Below, one piece after another: positions 14,197 to 28,144 of a stretch of 64,000 bases of DNA; position 1 is the first letter of the stretch, and every line of letters starts with the position of its first letter. Position numbers and translations under genes: made by a program. Below the pieces are notes generated by a model. The model worked only from the letters and a program-made list of their open reading frames with translations. It searched no databases and was not told the DNA's origin. This DNA is from Pseudomonas yamanorum (GTDB taxonomy: Bacteria; Pseudomonadota; Gammaproteobacteria; Pseudomonadales; Pseudomonadaceae). Where the stretch lies: positions 3,410,001-3,474,000 of the forward strand of contig NZ_LT629793.1 in the NCBI RefSeq assembly GCF_900105735.1. Direction: 5' to 3'.

Positions 14197-14837
14197 GTTC
14201 GTTGGTCACCTCGCAACACGCCGAAGAGTTATCCACAGGTGCTCGCCAGCTTGGCGTCGACCTGACCGAAGCCCAGCACGAGTTGCTGCTGGGTTATCTG
14301 GCCCTGTTGATCAAATGGAACAAGGCTTACAACCTCACGGCGGTGCGTGATCCAGACGAAATGGTCTCTCGCCATCTCCTCGACAGTCTCAGCGTGATGC
14401 CGTTTATCGAAAACGGCCGCTGGCTCGACGTTGGCAGCGGCGGCGGTATGCCCGGCATCCCGTTGGCGATCCTGTTTCCCGAGTCGCAAGTGACTTGCCT
14501 GGACAGCAATGGCAAGAAAACCCGCTTCCTGACCCAGGTCAAACTCGAACTCAAGCTGGATAACCTGCAAGTTATCCACAGTCGCGTCGAAGCCTTCACG
14601 CCTGAACAGCCTTTCAACGGAATTGTGTCCCGGGCGTTCAGCAGCATGGAGAACTTCAGCAACTGGACCCGCCACCTTGGCGACCGCGATACCCGTTGGC
14701 TGGCAATGAAGGGCGTTCATCCAAGCGACGAGCTGTTAGCATTGCCGGCAGACTTCCACCTCGATAGCGAACACGCCTTGGCCGTACCCGGTTGCCAAGG
14801 CCAACGCCATCTGCTGATACTGCGCCGCACGGCATGA
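14193..14837 (+). CDS. rsmG: 16S rRNA (guanine(527)-N7)-methyltransferase RsmG (GidB)
   Basis: S-adenosylmethionine-dependent methylation of G527 of 16S rRNA. The 214 residues include the SAM-binding motif [15 protein letters not shown]. The start is TTG 14193, overlapping the mnmG stop (TTGA), which gives [13 protein letters not shown] as in other pseudomonads. Two perfect DnaA boxes lie in the coding sequence (14229-14237 and 14572-14580). Confidence 0.97.
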   Translation: MSSLVTSQHAEELSTGARQLGVDLTEAQHELLLGYLALLIKWNKAYNLTAVRDPDEMVSRHLLDSLSVMPFIENGRWLDVGSGGGMPGIPLAILFPESQVTCLDSNGKKTRFLTQVKLELKLDNLQVIHSRVEAFTPEQPFNGIVSRAFSSMENFSNWTRHLGDRDTRWLAMKGVHPSDELLALPADFHLDSEHALAVPGCQGQRHLLILRRTA

Positions 14838-14855
14838 TTGGGAACACAAGCAAGA

Positions 14856-15653
14856 ATGGCTAAGGTATTCGCGATAGCGAACCAGAAAGGTGGCGTGGGC
14901 AAAACCACCACCTGCATCAACCTCGCAGCATCCCTGGTCGCTACCAAGCGTCGGGTGCTGTTGATCGATCTCGATCCACAGGGCAACGCCACCATGGGTA
15001 GCGGTGTGGATAAACACGGCCTGGAAAACTCGGTCTACGACTTGTTGATTGGCGAGTGCGACCTGGCCCAGGCCATGCACTATTCCGAGCACGGTGGTTA
15101 TCAACTGCTGCCGGCCAACCGCGATTTGACTGCGGCGGAAGTGGTGCTGCTGGAAATGCAGATGAAAGAAAGCCGTCTGCGCAGCGCCTTGGCGCCAATC
15201 CGCGAGAATTACGACTACATTTTGATCGACTGCCCACCGTCGCTGTCGATGCTGACGTTGAACGCACTGGTTGCCGCCGACGGGGTGATTATCCCCATGC
15301 AGTGCGAGTACTTCGCGCTCGAAGGCTTGAGCGACCTTGTGGATAACATCAAGCGTATTGCCGAGTTGCTCAACCCGAACCTGCAAATCGAAGGCCTGTT
15401 GCGGACCATGTATGACCCGCGCCTGAGCCTGATGAACGATGTATCGGCGCAGCTCAAGGAACACTTCGGCGACCAGTTGTACGACACCGTGATTCCACGC
15501 AACATCCGCCTGGCCGAAGCGCCAAGCTATGGCATGCCCGCGCTGGCGTACGACAAATCGTCCCGCGGCGCCATTGCCTACCTGGCTCTGGCCGGCGAGA
15601 TGGTTCGTCGTCAACGCCGCAATTCACGCACCGCTGCAGCCCAGCCAACTTAA
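14856..15653 (+). CDS. parA: chromosome-partitioning ATPase ParA (Soj)
   Basis: Deviant Walker ATPase that moves ParB-parS complexes over the nucleoid. The 265-residue product starts MAKVFAIANQKGGVGKTTT, with the deviant P-loop KGGVGKTT directly after the N-terminal strand. A TTG 18 nt upstream (14838) is in frame but less likely. The gene lies 9 nt before parB. Perfect DnaA boxes occur inside it at 15005-15013 and 15338-15346. Confidence 0.98.
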   Translation: MAKVFAIANQKGGVGKTTTCINLAASLVATKRRVLLIDLDPQGNATMGSGVDKHGLENSVYDLLIGECDLAQAMHYSEHGGYQLLPANRDLTAAEVVLLEMQMKESRLRSALAPIRENYDYILIDCPPSLSMLTLNALVAADGVIIPMQCEYFALEGLSDLVDNIKRIAELLNPNLQIEGLLRTMYDPRLSLMNDVSAQLKEHFGDQLYDTVIPRNIRLAEAPSYGMPALAYDKSSRGAIAYLALAGEMVRRQRRNSRTAAAQPT

Positions 15654-15662
15654 GGAATCCCC

Positions 15663-16535
15663 ATGGCCGTCAAGAAACGAGGTCTCGGACGTGGACTGGA
15701 TGCACTGCTGAGTGGTCCGACTGTCACTTCGCTTGAAGAACAGGCAGTGCAGGCCGACGAGCGCGAGCTGCAACATCTGCCGCTGGACCTGATCCAGCGC
15801 GGCAAATACCAGCCGCGCCGGGACATGGACCCTCAGGCGCTGGAAGAATTGGCGAATTCGATCAAGGCCCAGGGCGTGATGCAGCCAATCGTGGTGCGCC
15901 CGATTGGTGCAGGTCGCTTTGAAATCATCGCCGGCGAACGCCGCTGGCGCGCGAGCCAACAGGCCGGCAAGGAAACCATCCCGGCGATGGTGCGTGATGT
16001 GCCGGATGAAACCGCCATTGCCATGGCGTTGATCGAGAACATCCAGCGCGAAGACCTTAATCCTATTGAGGAGGCGATCGCCCTGCAGCGTTTGCAGCAG
16101 GAATTCAAATTGACTCAGCAGGAAGTCGCGGACGCGGTGGGCAAGTCCCGGGTGACCGTGTCCAACCTGTTGCGCCTGATCGCGCTGCCGGAAGTCATCA
16201 AAACCATGCTTTCCCATGGAGACCTGGAAATGGGGCACGCCCGTGCCTTGCTCGGTTTGCCGGAAAATCAACAGGTTGAAGGGGCGCGACACGTTGTCGC
16301 ACGAGGCCTCACCGTTCGTCAGACCGAGGCCCTGGTTCGCCAGTGGCTCAGTGGCAAACCTGCACCGGTCGAAACTGCCAAACCTGATCCGGACATTGCA
16401 CGCCTGGAGCAGCGCCTGGCCGAACGCCTAGGCTCTGCGGTGCAAATTCGCCACGGCAAGAAAGGTAAAGGGCAATTGGTCATCGGATATAACTCATTGG
16501 ATGAGCTTCAGGGCGTCCTTGCCCACATCCGTTGA
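15663..16535 (+). CDS. parB: chromosome-partitioning protein ParB (Spo0J)
   Basis: CTP-dependent clamp that loads at parS and spreads on DNA. The 290 residues show the N-terminal box for ParA contact (AVKKRGLGRGLDALL), the ParB/Srx CTPase motif GERRWRASQQAG, a helix-turn-helix around LTQQEVADAVGKSRVTVSNLLRL, and a C-terminal dimerisation domain. The cognate parS sites are about 12 kb away in recF. Confidence 0.98.
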   Translation: MAVKKRGLGRGLDALLSGPTVTSLEEQAVQADERELQHLPLDLIQRGKYQPRRDMDPQALEELANSIKAQGVMQPIVVRPIGAGRFEIIAGERRWRASQQAGKETIPAMVRDVPDETAIAMALIENIQREDLNPIEEAIALQRLQQEFKLTQQEVADAVGKSRVTVSNLLRLIALPEVIKTMLSHGDLEMGHARALLGLPENQQVEGARHVVARGLTVRQTEALVRQWLSGKPAPVETAKPDPDIARLEQRLAERLGSAVQIRHGKKGKGQLVIGYNSLDELQGVLAHIR

Positions 16536-16580
16536 AACAATTGCTTCTGTAGCGCGCAGTCGGAAATCACTACCCGGCAG

Positions 16581-16609
16581 TTGAATAGGGGCAGAACCGC
16601 CCCTATACT
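16581..16609 (+). promoter_or_regulatory. promoter of the atp operon with an embedded inverted repeat
   Basis: TTGAAT (16581-16586), a 17-bp spacer and TATACT (16604-16609) make a good sigma-70 promoter about 75 bp before atpI. An 8-bp inverted repeat (16585-16592 with 16599-16606) fills the spacer and reaches into both hexamers. That arrangement would suit an operator, although no regulator is known to me. Confidence 0.6.
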
Positions 16610-16683
16610 CTGCGCGCATTTTGTCGGCACAAATTATGCCAAGTTATTGATTTCCGGCAGCCGACCATTGAGGAGCAAGAGTG

Positions 16684-17977
<1,294 letters not shown>

Positions 17978-18001
17978 GACCAGTCTCGACTAGTCTGATG
18001 T

Positions 18002-18038
18002 CCCTCCCGGTCAAACGGGAGGGTAGCCCTGAAGGGCT
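18002..18038 (+). other. tandem RNA hairpins between atpB and atpE
   Basis: Hairpin 1 pairs CCCTCCCG (18002-18009) with CGGGAGGG (18016-18023); hairpin 2 pairs AGCCCT (18025-18030) with AGGGCT (18033-18038). Neither has a T-tract, so they are more likely mRNA processing or stability elements than terminators. Confidence 0.6.
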
Positions 18039-18095
18039 ATGAAACGATTTGTTTTACCGCTTTAAAATCTAAAAAACCTAAACCATACGACGTAA

Positions 18096-18366
<271 letters not shown>

Positions 18367-18368
<2 letters not shown>

Positions 18369-18390
18369 TCACTCGTTTTTTCGAGTGATT
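18367..18390 (+). other. RNA hairpin just after atpE
   Basis: A perfect 9-bp stem AATCACTCG/CGAGTGATT has a T6 loop and overlaps the atpE stop codon. There is no following T-tract, so it probably protects or shapes the mRNA 3' of atpE and may partly attenuate. Confidence 0.6.
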
Positions 18391-18424
18391 GGTGTGTTGT
18401 GCAACGAACGAGCGAGGTATTGGC

Positions 18425-18895
18425 GTGAACATTAATGCAACCATTATTGGTCAGTCCTTAGCGTTCTTGATTTTTGTAGTTTTCTGCATGAAGTTCGTAT
18501 GGCCTCCGGTCATCGCGGCTTTGCACGAACGTCAGAAGAAGATCGCAGACGGACTGGACGCTGCCGCACGAGCAGCTCGCGACCTGGAGTTGGCCCAAGA
18601 TAAAGCGGGTCAACAACTGCGCGAAGCGAAAGCTCAGGCAGCTGAAATCATTGAGCAAGCCAAGAAACGCGGTAACCAGATCGTTGAAGAGGCTGTTGAA
18701 AAAGCCCGTATCGACGCTGACCGTGTGAAGGTTCAGGCTCAAGCCGAGATCGAGCAGGAACTGAACGGTGTCAAAGATGCGCTGCGTGCCCAACTGGGTG
18801 CTCTGGCCGTCGGCGGTGCTGAGAAGATCCTGGGTGCCACAATCGATCAAAACGCGCACGCGGAGCTGGTAAACAAACTGGCTGCTGAAATTTAA
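18425..18895 (+). CDS. atpF: ATP synthase Fo subunit b
   Basis: Peripheral stalk subunit. The 156-residue protein has one N-terminal membrane helix (about 5-25) and a long charged coiled coil. I use GTG 18425 ([17 protein letters not shown]), the family start, with an AGCGAGG site upstream; the longer in-frame extension is not conserved. Confidence 0.98.
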   Translation: MNINATIIGQSLAFLIFVVFCMKFVWPPVIAALHERQKKIADGLDAAARAARDLELAQDKAGQQLREAKAQAAEIIEQAKKRGNQIVEEAVEKARIDADRVKVQAQAEIEQELNGVKDALRAQLGALAVGGAEKILGATIDQNAHAELVNKLAAEI

Positions 18896-18907
18896 GCGAG
18901 GGCGATC

Positions 18908-19444
18908 ATGGCAGAATTGACCACGTTGGCCCGACCTTACGCTAAGGCAGCCTTCGAGCACGCCCAGGCCCACCAGCAGCTGGCCTCTTGGTCAGCCATG
19001 CTCGGCCTGGCAGCAGCAGTGTCGCAAGACGACACCATGCAGCGCGTGCTCAAGGCCCCGCGACTGACGAGCGCAGACAAGGCCGCCACGTTTATTGACG
19101 TGTGCGGCGACAAGTTTGATGTAAAAGTGCAGAACTTCATCCACGTCGTTGCCGAAAACGACCGTCTCCCGCTTCTGCCGGAGATCGCCGCTCTGTTTGA
19201 CCTGTACAAGGCCGAACAAGAGAAATCGGTAGACGTTGAAGTGACCAGTGCTTTTGCATTGAACCAAGAACAGCAAGACAAACTCGCCAAGGTTCTCAGT
19301 GCACGACTCGACCGGGAAGTGCGCCTGCAAGTTGCGGAGGATGCCACCCTGATTGGTGGTGTCATCATTCGCGCCGGCGACCTGGTTATCGATGGCTCGA
19401 TTCGCGGCAAACTCGCGAATCTTGCCGAAGCATTGAAATCTTGA
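18908..19444 (+). CDS. atpH: ATP synthase F1 subunit delta
   Basis: Connects the F1 head to the b-dimer stalk. The 178 residues have the family start [19 protein letters not shown] and the C-terminal motif [22 protein letters not shown]. Gaps are 12 nt to atpF and 21 nt to atpA. Confidence 0.99.
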   Translation: MAELTTLARPYAKAAFEHAQAHQQLASWSAMLGLAAAVSQDDTMQRVLKAPRLTSADKAATFIDVCGDKFDVKVQNFIHVVAENDRLPLLPEIAALFDLYKAEQEKSVDVEVTSAFALNQEQQDKLAKVLSARLDREVRLQVAEDATLIGGVIIRAGDLVIDGSIRGKLANLAEALKS

Positions 19445-19465
19445 GTTTGAAGGGGCAGCAGAGCA

Positions 19466-21010
19466 ATGCAGCAACTCAATCCTTCCGAAATAAGTGAAAT
19501 TATCAAGGGCCGCATCGACAAGCTCGATGTGACCTCCCAAGCCCGTAACGAAGGCACTGTCGTCAGCGTATCTGACGGCATCGTGCGGATTCACGGTCTG
19601 GCCGACGTAATGTACGGCGAGATGATCGAGTTTCCGGGCGGCGTCTACGGTATGGCTCTCAACCTGGAGCAAGACTCTGTAGGTGCCGTTGTATTGGGCT
19701 CCTACCAGACTCTGGCTGAAGGCATGAGCGCCAAGTGCACAGGCCGCATCCTGGAGGTTCCGGTTGGTAAGGAACTGCTGGGTCGCGTTGTCGACGCACT
19801 GGGTAACCCAGTTGACGGCAAAGGTCCGCTGAACAACACCGAGACCGATGCGGTCGAGAAAGTTGCTCCAGGCGTGATCTGGCGTAAGTCGGTAGACCAG
19901 CCTGTACAGACTGGCTACAAGGCTGTCGATGCCATGATTCCTGTCGGCCGTGGCCAGCGTGAGCTGATCATCGGTGACCGTCAGATCGGTAAAACCGCTC
20001 TGGCGATCGACGCGATCATCAACCAGAAAGACAGCGGGATTTTCTGCGTCTACGTAGCCATCGGTCAGAAACAATCGACCATCGCCAACGTGGTTCGCAA
20101 GCTGGAAGAAAACGGCGCCCTGGCTAACACCATCGTCGTGGCCGCCAGTGCTTCCGAATCCGCTGCACTTCAGTTCCTGGCACCGTACTCCGGTTGCACC
20201 ATGGGCGAATACTTCCGCGACCGCGGTGAAGACGCGCTGATCGTTTATGACGATCTGTCCAAGCAAGCAGTGGCTTACCGCCAGATTTCCCTGCTGCTGC
20301 GCCGTCCACCAGGCCGTGAAGCTTACCCAGGCGACGTGTTCTATCTCCACTCCCGTCTGCTGGAGCGCGCATCCCGCGTTTCGGAAGAATACGTAGAGAA
20401 GTTCACCAACGGCGCAGTGACCGGCAAAACCGGTTCCCTGACCGCACTGCCGATCATCGAAACCCAGGCTGGCGACGTTTCCGCGTTCGTTCCGACCAAC
20501 GTGATTTCCATCACCGACGGTCAGATCTTCCTGGAATCGGCCATGTTCAACTCCGGGATCCGTCCTGCAGTGAACGCCGGTGTTTCGGTATCCCGTGTGG
20601 GTGGTGCCGCTCAGACCAAGATCATCAAGAAGCTCTCCGGTGGTATCCGTACCGCTCTGGCTCAGTACCGTGAACTGGCGGCATTCGCCCAGTTTGCTTC
20701 TGACCTGGACGAAGCGACCCGTAAGCAACTTGAGCATGGTCAGCGCGTTACCGAGCTGATGAAGCAGAAGCAATACGCACCAATGTCGATCGCTGACATG
20801 GCGCTGTCGCTGTATGCCGCTGAGCGTGGGTTCCTGACCGACGTTGAAATCACCAAGGTCGGCAGCTTCGAACAAGCGCTGATTGCTTACTTCAACCGCG
20901 ATCACGCCGAATTGATGGCGAAGATCAACGTGAAGGGTGACTTCAATGACGACATCGACGCTGGCATCAAAGCCGGTATCGAGAAGTTCAAGGCCACCCA
21001 AACCTGGTAA
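19466..21010 (+). CDS. atpA: ATP synthase F1 subunit alpha
   Basis: Non-catalytic nucleotide-binding subunit of the F1 hexamer, 514 residues. The P-loop is [11 protein letters not shown] and the family signature [14 protein letters not shown] is present. A long antisense open frame overlies it and is not a gene. Confidence 0.99.
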   Translation: MQQLNPSEISEIIKGRIDKLDVTSQARNEGTVVSVSDGIVRIHGLADVMYGEMIEFPGGVYGMALNLEQDSVGAVVLGSYQTLAEGMSAKCTGRILEVPVGKELLGRVVDALGNPVDGKGPLNNTETDAVEKVAPGVIWRKSVDQPVQTGYKAVDAMIPVGRGQRELIIGDRQIGKTALAIDAIINQKDSGIFCVYVAIGQKQSTIANVVRKLEENGALANTIVVAASASESAALQFLAPYSGCTMGEYFRDRGEDALIVYDDLSKQAVAYRQISLLLRRPPGREAYPGDVFYLHSRLLERASRVSEEYVEKFTNGAVTGKTGSLTALPIIETQAGDVSAFVPTNVISITDGQIFLESAMFNSGIRPAVNAGVSVSRVGGAAQTKIIKKLSGGIRTALAQYRELAAFAQFASDLDEATRKQLEHGQRVTELMKQKQYAPMSIADMALSLYAAERGFLTDVEITKVGSFEQALIAYFNRDHAELMAKINVKGDFNDDIDAGIKAGIEKFKATQTW

Positions 21011-21060
21011 GCCGCAGCGGGGGCCGCGAGGCTCCCGCTTGCTAACCTGATAGGTGTTAC

Positions 21061-21921
21061 ATGGCAGGCGCAAAAGAGATTCGCAGTAAGATTGCGAGCA
21101 TCAAAAGCACGCAAAAGATCACCAGCGCCATGGAAAAAGTGGCGGTCAGCAAAATGCGCAAGGCACAAATGCGCATGGCTGCTAGCCGTCCCTACGCGGA
21201 GCGTATCCGCCAGGTTATTGGTCATCTGGCCAACGCCAACCCGGAATATCGCCACCCGTTCATGATCGATCGCGAAGTTAAGCGCGTCGGTTATGTCGTG
21301 GTGAGCAGTGACCGTGGTTTGTGCGGTGGTTTGAATACCAACCTGTTCAAGGCCCTGGTCAAGGACATGGCGGTAAACCGCGAAAAAGGCGTCGAGATCG
21401 ATCTGTGTGTGGTCGGTAGCAAGGGTGCGGCCTTTTTCCGCAACTTCGGCGGTAACGTCGTTGCAGCTATCAGCCACCTGGGTGAAGAACCGTCGATCAA
21501 TGATTTGATCGGCAGCGTCAAAGTGATGCTGGATGCATACCTGGAAGGCCGGATTGACCGCCTCTCCGTGGTGTCCAACAAGTTCATCAACACCATGACG
21601 CAACAGCCTACCGTGGAGCAGTTGATTCCATTGGTGGCGGCCCCGGAACAAGAACTCAAGCACCACTGGGACTACCTCTACGAACCAGACGCCAAAGAGC
21701 TGCTTGACGGCTTGATGGTGCGCTACGTGGAGTCGCAGGTGTACCAGGCGGTGGTCGAGAACAACGCGGCTGAACAAGCTGCGCGGATGATCGCGATGAA
21801 GAACGCTACCGACAACGCCGGTGATTTGATCAGCGATTTGCAGCTGATCTACAACAAGGCGCGTCAGGCTGCGATCACCCAAGAGATCTCGGAAATCGTC
21901 GGCGGCGCTGCCGCGGTTTAA
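21061..21921 (+). CDS. atpG: ATP synthase F1 subunit gamma
   Basis: Central rotor shaft, 286 residues. N- and C-terminal helices form the coiled coil ([20 protein letters not shown] at the start; [15 protein letters not shown] at the end). Confidence 0.99.
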   Translation: MAGAKEIRSKIASIKSTQKITSAMEKVAVSKMRKAQMRMAASRPYAERIRQVIGHLANANPEYRHPFMIDREVKRVGYVVVSSDRGLCGGLNTNLFKALVKDMAVNREKGVEIDLCVVGSKGAAFFRNFGGNVVAAISHLGEEPSINDLIGSVKVMLDAYLEGRIDRLSVVSNKFINTMTQQPTVEQLIPLVAAPEQELKHHWDYLYEPDAKELLDGLMVRYVESQVYQAVVENNAAEQAARMIAMKNATDNAGDLISDLQLIYNKARQAAITQEISEIVGGAAAV

Positions 21922-23328
<1,407 letters not shown>

Positions 23329-23372
23329 TTCCGGCGCCCGGTAACGGGCGCTAATCAGGTTGAGGCAAGCAG

Positions 23373-23798
23373 ATGGCTATGACATTCCATTGCGATATCG
23401 TCAGCGCGGAAGGGGAAATCTTCTCCGGTCAGATCGAGAGTGTGATTGCACACGGCGAACTGGGCGACCTGGGTATTAACTTTGGCCACGCGCCATTGAT
23501 TACATCCTTGAAGCCTGGTCCGATCACTCTGACCAAGCTGGGCGGGGAAAGGGAGGTGTTTTACATCTCCGGTGGTTTCCTCGAGGTTCAGCCGAACATG
23601 GTCAAGGTACTTGCCGACACCGTGCAACGTGCTGCCGACCTGGATGAAGCCTCCGCTCAGGAAGCCGTCAAGGCTGCCGAGAAGGCCCTGAACGAAAAAG
23701 GCGCAGATTTCGACTACGGTTCTGCTGCTGCACGTCTGGCCGAGGCCGCAGCTCAGCTGCGCACCGTCCAGCAGATCCGCAAGAAGTTTGGCGGCTAA
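23373..23798 (+). CDS. atpC: ATP synthase F1 subunit epsilon
   Basis: Rotor subunit that can inhibit ATP hydrolysis. The 141 residues form an N-terminal beta sandwich ([19 protein letters not shown]) and a C-terminal helical hairpin. It is the last gene of the operon and is followed by a strong terminator. Confidence 0.99.
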   Translation: MAMTFHCDIVSAEGEIFSGQIESVIAHGELGDLGINFGHAPLITSLKPGPITLTKLGGEREVFYISGGFLEVQPNMVKVLADTVQRAADLDEASAQEAVKAAEKALNEKGADFDYGSAAARLAEAAAQLRTVQQIRKKFGG

Positions 23799-23825
23799 GC
23801 CGTCAAGCCTCATGCGTGATTGATT

Positions 23826-23858
23826 AAAAAGGGTAGCCTCGGCTACCCTTTTTCTTTT
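23826..23858 (+). terminator. terminator of the atp operon
   Basis: A GGGTAGCC/GGCTACCC stem (23831-23838 with 23841-23848) is flanked by A5 and T5 and followed by more T. It is a strong terminator and, because it is symmetric, possibly bidirectional. Confidence 0.92.
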
Positions 23859-23913
23859 TTTGCAAAACACTTCTTTGGTCTGAAGTCTGACCGCCCAGGA
23901 TTGGTAGCCATTC

Positions 23914-25281
23914 ATGTCTCTCGAAATCGTAATTCTTGCCGCAGGCCAGGGCACCCGCATGCGTTCGGCCCTGCCCAAGGTGCTGCACCCGGTTGCCGGC
24001 AACTCCATGCTTGGCCATGTTATCCACAGCGCCCGGCAGCTGGATCCACAGCGCATTCACGTGGTGATCGGCCACGGTGCCGATGTGGTGCGTGAGCGTC
24101 TGGCGGCGGATGACCTGAATTTCGTATTGCAGGACAAGCAATTGGGTACGGGCCATGCCACTGCGCAAGCCGTGCCGTTCATCAAGGCCGACACCGTGCT
24201 GATTCTCTACGGTGACGTGCCGCTGATCGAAGTGGAAACCTTGCAGCGCCTGCTCCAACACGTAGTGCCAGGCCAGATGGGTCTGCTCACCGTCGAACTG
24301 GACGACCCGACCGGCTACGGTCGCATCGTGCGCAACGCTGATGGCAAGGTCGCCGCCATCGTCGAGCACAAGGACGCCAGCGAAGCCCAGCGCGCCATCA
24401 CTGAAGGCAACACCGGCATCCTCGCGGTTCCGGCTGATCGCCTGGCCGACTGGATGAGCCGCTTGTCCAACAACAATGCCCAGGGCGAGTACTACCTGAC
24501 CGACGTCATCGAGATGGCCGTCAGCGATGGCCTGGTGGTCGCCACCGAACAGCCCCACGACCCGATGGAAGTGCAGGGTGCCAACGACCGCAAGCAACTG
24601 GCGGAGCTGGAGCGTCACTATCAACTGCGTGAAGGCCGCCGCCTGATGGCGCTGGGCGTGACGCTGCGTGATCCGGCACGTTTCGATGTGCGGGGTGATG
24701 TCACCGTAGGCCGCGACGTGCTGATCGATATCAACGTGATCCTCGAAGGCCGCGTGGTCATTGAAGACGACGTGGTGATCGGCCCGAACTGCGTGATCAA
24801 GGACAGTACCCTGCGCAAAGGTGTGGTGATCAAGGCCAACAGCCATATCGACGGTGCGGTGATGGGCGAGGGCAGTGATGCCGGTCCGTTCGCGCGTTTG
24901 CGTCCGGGCAGCGTGCTGGGCGCCCGCGCCCATGTGGGTAACTTTGTAGAACTGAAAAACGCCCGGATGGGCGACGACGCCAAGGCAGGACACCTGGCCT
25001 ACCTCGGTGATGCAGTGATTGGTGCACGCAGCAATATCGGCGCCGGCGCTATTACCTGTAACTACGATGGCGCCAATAAGTACCAGACGACCATTGGTGA
25101 AGACGTATTTATTGGCTCCAACAACTCATTGATCGCGCCCGTCACCATTGGTGATGGTTCGAATACGGCGGCAGGCTCAACCATCAACCAGGATGTGGAT
25201 AAGTCCCAACTGGCCGTAGCCCGCGCCCGCCAGCGCAACATCGACGGCTGGAAGCGCCCGGTCAAAATCAAGAAGACCTGA
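23914..25281 (+). CDS. glmU: bifunctional N-acetylglucosamine-1-phosphate uridyltransferase / glucosamine-1-phosphate acetyltransferase
   Basis: Makes UDP-GlcNAc for peptidoglycan and LPS. The 455 residues have the N-terminal uridyltransferase signature [19 protein letters not shown] and a C-terminal left-handed beta helix of hexapeptide repeats with acetyltransferase residues near [17 protein letters not shown]. It lies upstream of glmR and glmS, the same pathway. Perfect DnaA boxes lie at 24020-24028 and 25194-25202. Confidence 0.99.
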   Translation: MSLEIVILAAGQGTRMRSALPKVLHPVAGNSMLGHVIHSARQLDPQRIHVVIGHGADVVRERLAADDLNFVLQDKQLGTGHATAQAVPFIKADTVLILYGDVPLIEVETLQRLLQHVVPGQMGLLTVELDDPTGYGRIVRNADGKVAAIVEHKDASEAQRAITEGNTGILAVPADRLADWMSRLSNNNAQGEYYLTDVIEMAVSDGLVVATEQPHDPMEVQGANDRKQLAELERHYQLREGRRLMALGVTLRDPARFDVRGDVTVGRDVLIDINVILEGRVVIEDDVVIGPNCVIKDSTLRKGVVIKANSHIDGAVMGEGSDAGPFARLRPGSVLGARAHVGNFVELKNARMGDDAKAGHLAYLGDAVIGARSNIGAGAITCNYDGANKYQTTIGEDVFIGSNNSLIAPVTIGDGSNTAAGSTINQDVDKSQLAVARARQRNIDGWKRPVKIKKT

Positions 25282-25314
25282 GTTATCCACACCCCTGAAT
25301 CACTGTAGTACTCA

Positions 25315-25404
25315 TGTGTGTGCGGGCTTGCTCGCGAAGGCGGTCTTTCGGTTGATACATGCGCTGACTGACACACCGCTTTCGCGAGCAAGCCCGCTCC
25401 CACA
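25315..25404. repeat. REP doublet (REPIN) after glmU
   Basis: Two 23-nt arms, 25322-25344 and 25375-25397, are inverted with a single mismatch and share the core GCGGGCTTGCTCGCGAA; both are extended outward by GTG-rich tips. This is the very common P. fluorescens REP family in its paired, mobile form. It may also help end glmU transcription. Confidence 0.88.
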
Positions 25405-25509
25405 TTTTTATCTGTGTTGATTCAAAAAACTCAGTCGCATGCTTGACCATTTTGATTGAATAGGTTTTGATTGCCTTCGTTATCTTTCGAAACGAAACTT
25501 ATCATCACC

Positions 25510-26277
25510 ATGTCGAAACGAAATACACCCCAACGTCGCCACAACATCCTTGCCATGCTCACCGAGCAAGGCGAAGTCAGCGTGGACGAATTGGCCAAAC
25601 GTTTCGAAACCTCGGAAGTGACCATCCGCAAGGACCTGGCCGCCCTCGAAAGTAACGGCCTGTTGCTGCGTCGCTACGGCGGCGCCATCACCATGCCTCA
25701 GGAATTGGTCGGTGATCCGGCCCAGCCCATTTCTGCCTACAAGCGCGCCATCGCCCGTGCGGCCGTCAGGCGCTTGCGGGAACACGCACGCATCATCATC
25801 GACAGCGGCAGCACCACCGCCGCCATGATCCCCGAACTGGGCCAGCAACCCGGCCTGGTGGTGATGACCAACTCCCTGCACGTGGCCAGCGCCTTGAGCG
25901 AACTGGAACACGAGCCGGTGTTGTTGATGACCGGCGGCACCTGGGACCCGCATTCGGACTCGTTCCAGGGCCAGGTCGCCGAGCAAGTACTGCGTTCCTA
26001 CGACTTCGACCAGCTCTTCATTGGTGCCGATGGCATCGACCTGGAGCGCGGTACCACCACCTTCAACGAATTGCTGGGCCTGAGCCGCGTCATGGCCGAG
26101 GTCGCCCGCGAAGTGGTGGTGATGGTCGAGTCCGACAAGATTGGCCGCAAGATCCCCAACCTGGAACTGCCCTGGAGCAGCGTCCATACCCTTATTACCG
26201 ATGATCGCCTGCCGCTTGAGGCCCGCGACCAGATTCAAGCCCGCGGCATCACGCTGATTTGCGCGGCAGTCATCTAG
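25510..26277 (+). CDS. glmR: DeoR-family regulator GlmR
   Basis: Transcription regulator next to glmS, with an N-terminal DeoR helix-turn-helix ([22 protein letters not shown]) and a C-terminal sugar-phosphate sensor domain ([14 protein letters not shown]). The 255-residue product starts at ATG 25510 ([14 protein letters not shown]); the longer frame adds unconserved residues. The gene is 10 nt before glmS, so the two are cotranscribed. In P. aeruginosa the orthologue GlmR controls glmS. Confidence 0.93.
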   Translation: MSKRNTPQRRHNILAMLTEQGEVSVDELAKRFETSEVTIRKDLAALESNGLLLRRYGGAITMPQELVGDPAQPISAYKRAIARAAVRRLREHARIIIDSGSTTAAMIPELGQQPGLVVMTNSLHVASALSELEHEPVLLMTGGTWDPHSDSFQGQVAEQVLRSYDFDQLFIGADGIDLERGTTTFNELLGLSRVMAEVAREVVVMVESDKIGRKIPNLELPWSSVHTLITDDRLPLEARDQIQARGITLICAAVI

Positions 26278-26287
26278 GAGAGAAACC

Positions 26288-28120
26288 ATGTGTGGAATTG
26301 TTGGCGCAGTCGCTGAACGAAACGTCACCGCCATTTTGCTCGAAGGCCTCAAACGCCTGGAATACCGTGGCTACGACAGCGCCGGTGTGGCGCTTTTCAC
26401 CAACGCCGGCAAGCTTGAGCGCATGCGTCGCCCGGGCAAGGTCAGCGAACTGGAACAGGCACTGGCTGGTGAGCCGCTGGTAGGCCGCCTGGGTATCGCC
26501 CACACCCGTTGGGCCACCCACGGTGCACCGTGTGAACGCAACGCTCACCCGCACTTCTCCGGTGACCTGGCGGTTGTGCACAACGGCATCATCGAAAACC
26601 ACGAAGTGCTGCGTGAACAGCTCAAGGGCCAGGGTTATGTCTTCACCTCGGACACCGACACCGAAGTCATCGCCCACCTGCTGAACCACAAGCTCAAGGA
26701 CCTTGGTGACCTGACCAATGCCCTCAAGGCCACTGTCAAGGAACTGCACGGCGCCTATGGCCTGGCCGTGATCAGCGCCAGCCAGCCCGACCGCCTGGTC
26801 GCCGCCCGCAGTGGCAGCCCGTTGGTGATCGGCCTGGGCCTGGGTGAGAACTTCCTCGCCTCCGACCAACTGGCCCTGCGCCAGGTTACCGACCGCTTCA
26901 TGTACTTGGAAGAAGGCGACATCGCCGAGATCCGCCGTGAAAGCGTGTCCATCTGGGACGTCAACGGCCAATCCGTGGAACGTGAAGCCGTGCAGTACCG
27001 CGACGGCGCCGAAGCCGCCGACAAGGGCGAGTTCCGCCACTTCATGCTCAAGGAAATCCACGAGCAACCGGCCGTGGTGCAACGCACCCTGGAAGGCCGC
27101 CTGAGCCAGAACCAGGTGTTGGTGCAAGCCTTCGGCCCGCAAGCCGCCGAACTGTTCGCCAAAGTGCGCAACGTGCAAATTGTCGCCTGCGGTACCAGCT
27201 ACCACGCCGGCATGGTTGCCCGTTATTGGCTGGAAGAACTGGCCGGCATCCCGTGCCAGGTCGAAGTCGCCAGCGAATTCCGCTACCGCAAGGTGGTGGT
27301 GCAACCCGACACCCTGTTCGTGACCATCTCCCAGTCCGGTGAAACCGCCGACACCCTGGCCGCCCTGCGCAACGCCAAGGAACTTGGCTTCCTCGGCAGT
27401 CTGGCAATCTGCAACGTCGGCATCAGCTCCCTGGTGCGTGAGTCCGACCTGACCCTGCTGACCCAGGCCGGTCGTGAAATCGGCGTGGCCTCCACCAAAG
27501 CCTTTACCACCCAGTTGGTCGGGCTGTTGCTGCTGACCCTGTCTCTGGGCCAGGTTCGCGGCACCCTGGGCGAAGGCGTCGAGGCGCACCTGGTCGAAGA
27601 ACTGCGCCGCCTGCCGGCCCGCCTGGGCGAAGCACTGGCCATGGACAGCACCGTGGAAAAAGTTGCCGAGCTGTTCGCCGACAAACACCACACCCTGTTC
27701 CTCGGCCGTGGCGCGCAATACCCGGTGGCGATGGAAGGTTCGCTCAAGCTCAAGGAAATCTCCTACATCCACGCCGAAGCCTACCCAGCCGGTGAGCTGA
27801 AGCACGGCCCGTTGGCCCTGGTGGATGACGACATGCCAGTCGTTACCGTCGCGCCGAACAACGAACTGCTGGAGAAGCTCAAATCCAACCTGCAGGAAGT
27901 GCGCGCCCGTGGCGGTCAACTGATCGTGTTCGCGGACGAGAAGGCTGGCATGACCAATGGCGAAGGCACTCACGTCATCAACATGCCGCACATTCACGAC
28001 ACCCTGTCGCCGATCCTCTACACCATCCCACTGCAGCTGCTGTCGTATTACGTGGCTGTGCTGAAGGGCACCGACGTTGACCAGCCGCGTAACCTGGCGA
28101 AGTCGGTGACGGTGGAATAA
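26288..28120 (+). CDS. glmS: glutamine-fructose-6-phosphate aminotransferase
   Basis: Forms glucosamine-6-phosphate from fructose-6-phosphate and glutamine. The 610 residues have an N-terminal glutaminase domain with nucleophile Cys2 (MCGIVGAV) and two SIS sugar isomerase domains ([18 protein letters not shown]). The C-terminus NLAKSVTVE is encoded by the conserved sequence recognised by TnsD, and a Tn7-like element starts 24 bp past the stop. I see no glmS ribozyme upstream, as expected for this genus. Confidence 0.99.
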   Translation: MCGIVGAVAERNVTAILLEGLKRLEYRGYDSAGVALFTNAGKLERMRRPGKVSELEQALAGEPLVGRLGIAHTRWATHGAPCERNAHPHFSGDLAVVHNGIIENHEVLREQLKGQGYVFTSDTDTEVIAHLLNHKLKDLGDLTNALKATVKELHGAYGLAVISASQPDRLVAARSGSPLVIGLGLGENFLASDQLALRQVTDRFMYLEEGDIAEIRRESVSIWDVNGQSVEREAVQYRDGAEAADKGEFRHFMLKEIHEQPAVVQRTLEGRLSQNQVLVQAFGPQAAELFAKVRNVQIVACGTSYHAGMVARYWLEELAGIPCQVEVASEFRYRKVVVQPDTLFVTISQSGETADTLAALRNAKELGFLGSLAICNVGISSLVRESDLTLLTQAGREIGVASTKAFTTQLVGLLLLTLSLGQVRGTLGEGVEAHLVEELRRLPARLGEALAMDSTVEKVAELFADKHHTLFLGRGAQYPVAMEGSLKLKEISYIHAEAYPAGELKHGPLALVDDDMPVVTVAPNNELLEKLKSNLQEVRARGGQLIVFADEKAGMTNGEGTHVINMPHIHDTLSPILYTIPLQLLSYYVAVLKGTDVDQPRNLAKSVTVE

Positions 28121-28144
28121 GCCGCACCCGAACCACCAAAACCC

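Noticed and set aside
18992..21073. Open frame of 693 codons antisense to atpH and atpA
   Set aside because: No domain is recognisable and both sense genes are certain.
26278..26287. glmS ribozyme upstream of glmS
   Set aside because: Only 10 bp separate glmR and glmS and no ribozyme motif is visible; the element belongs mainly to Gram-positive bacteria.
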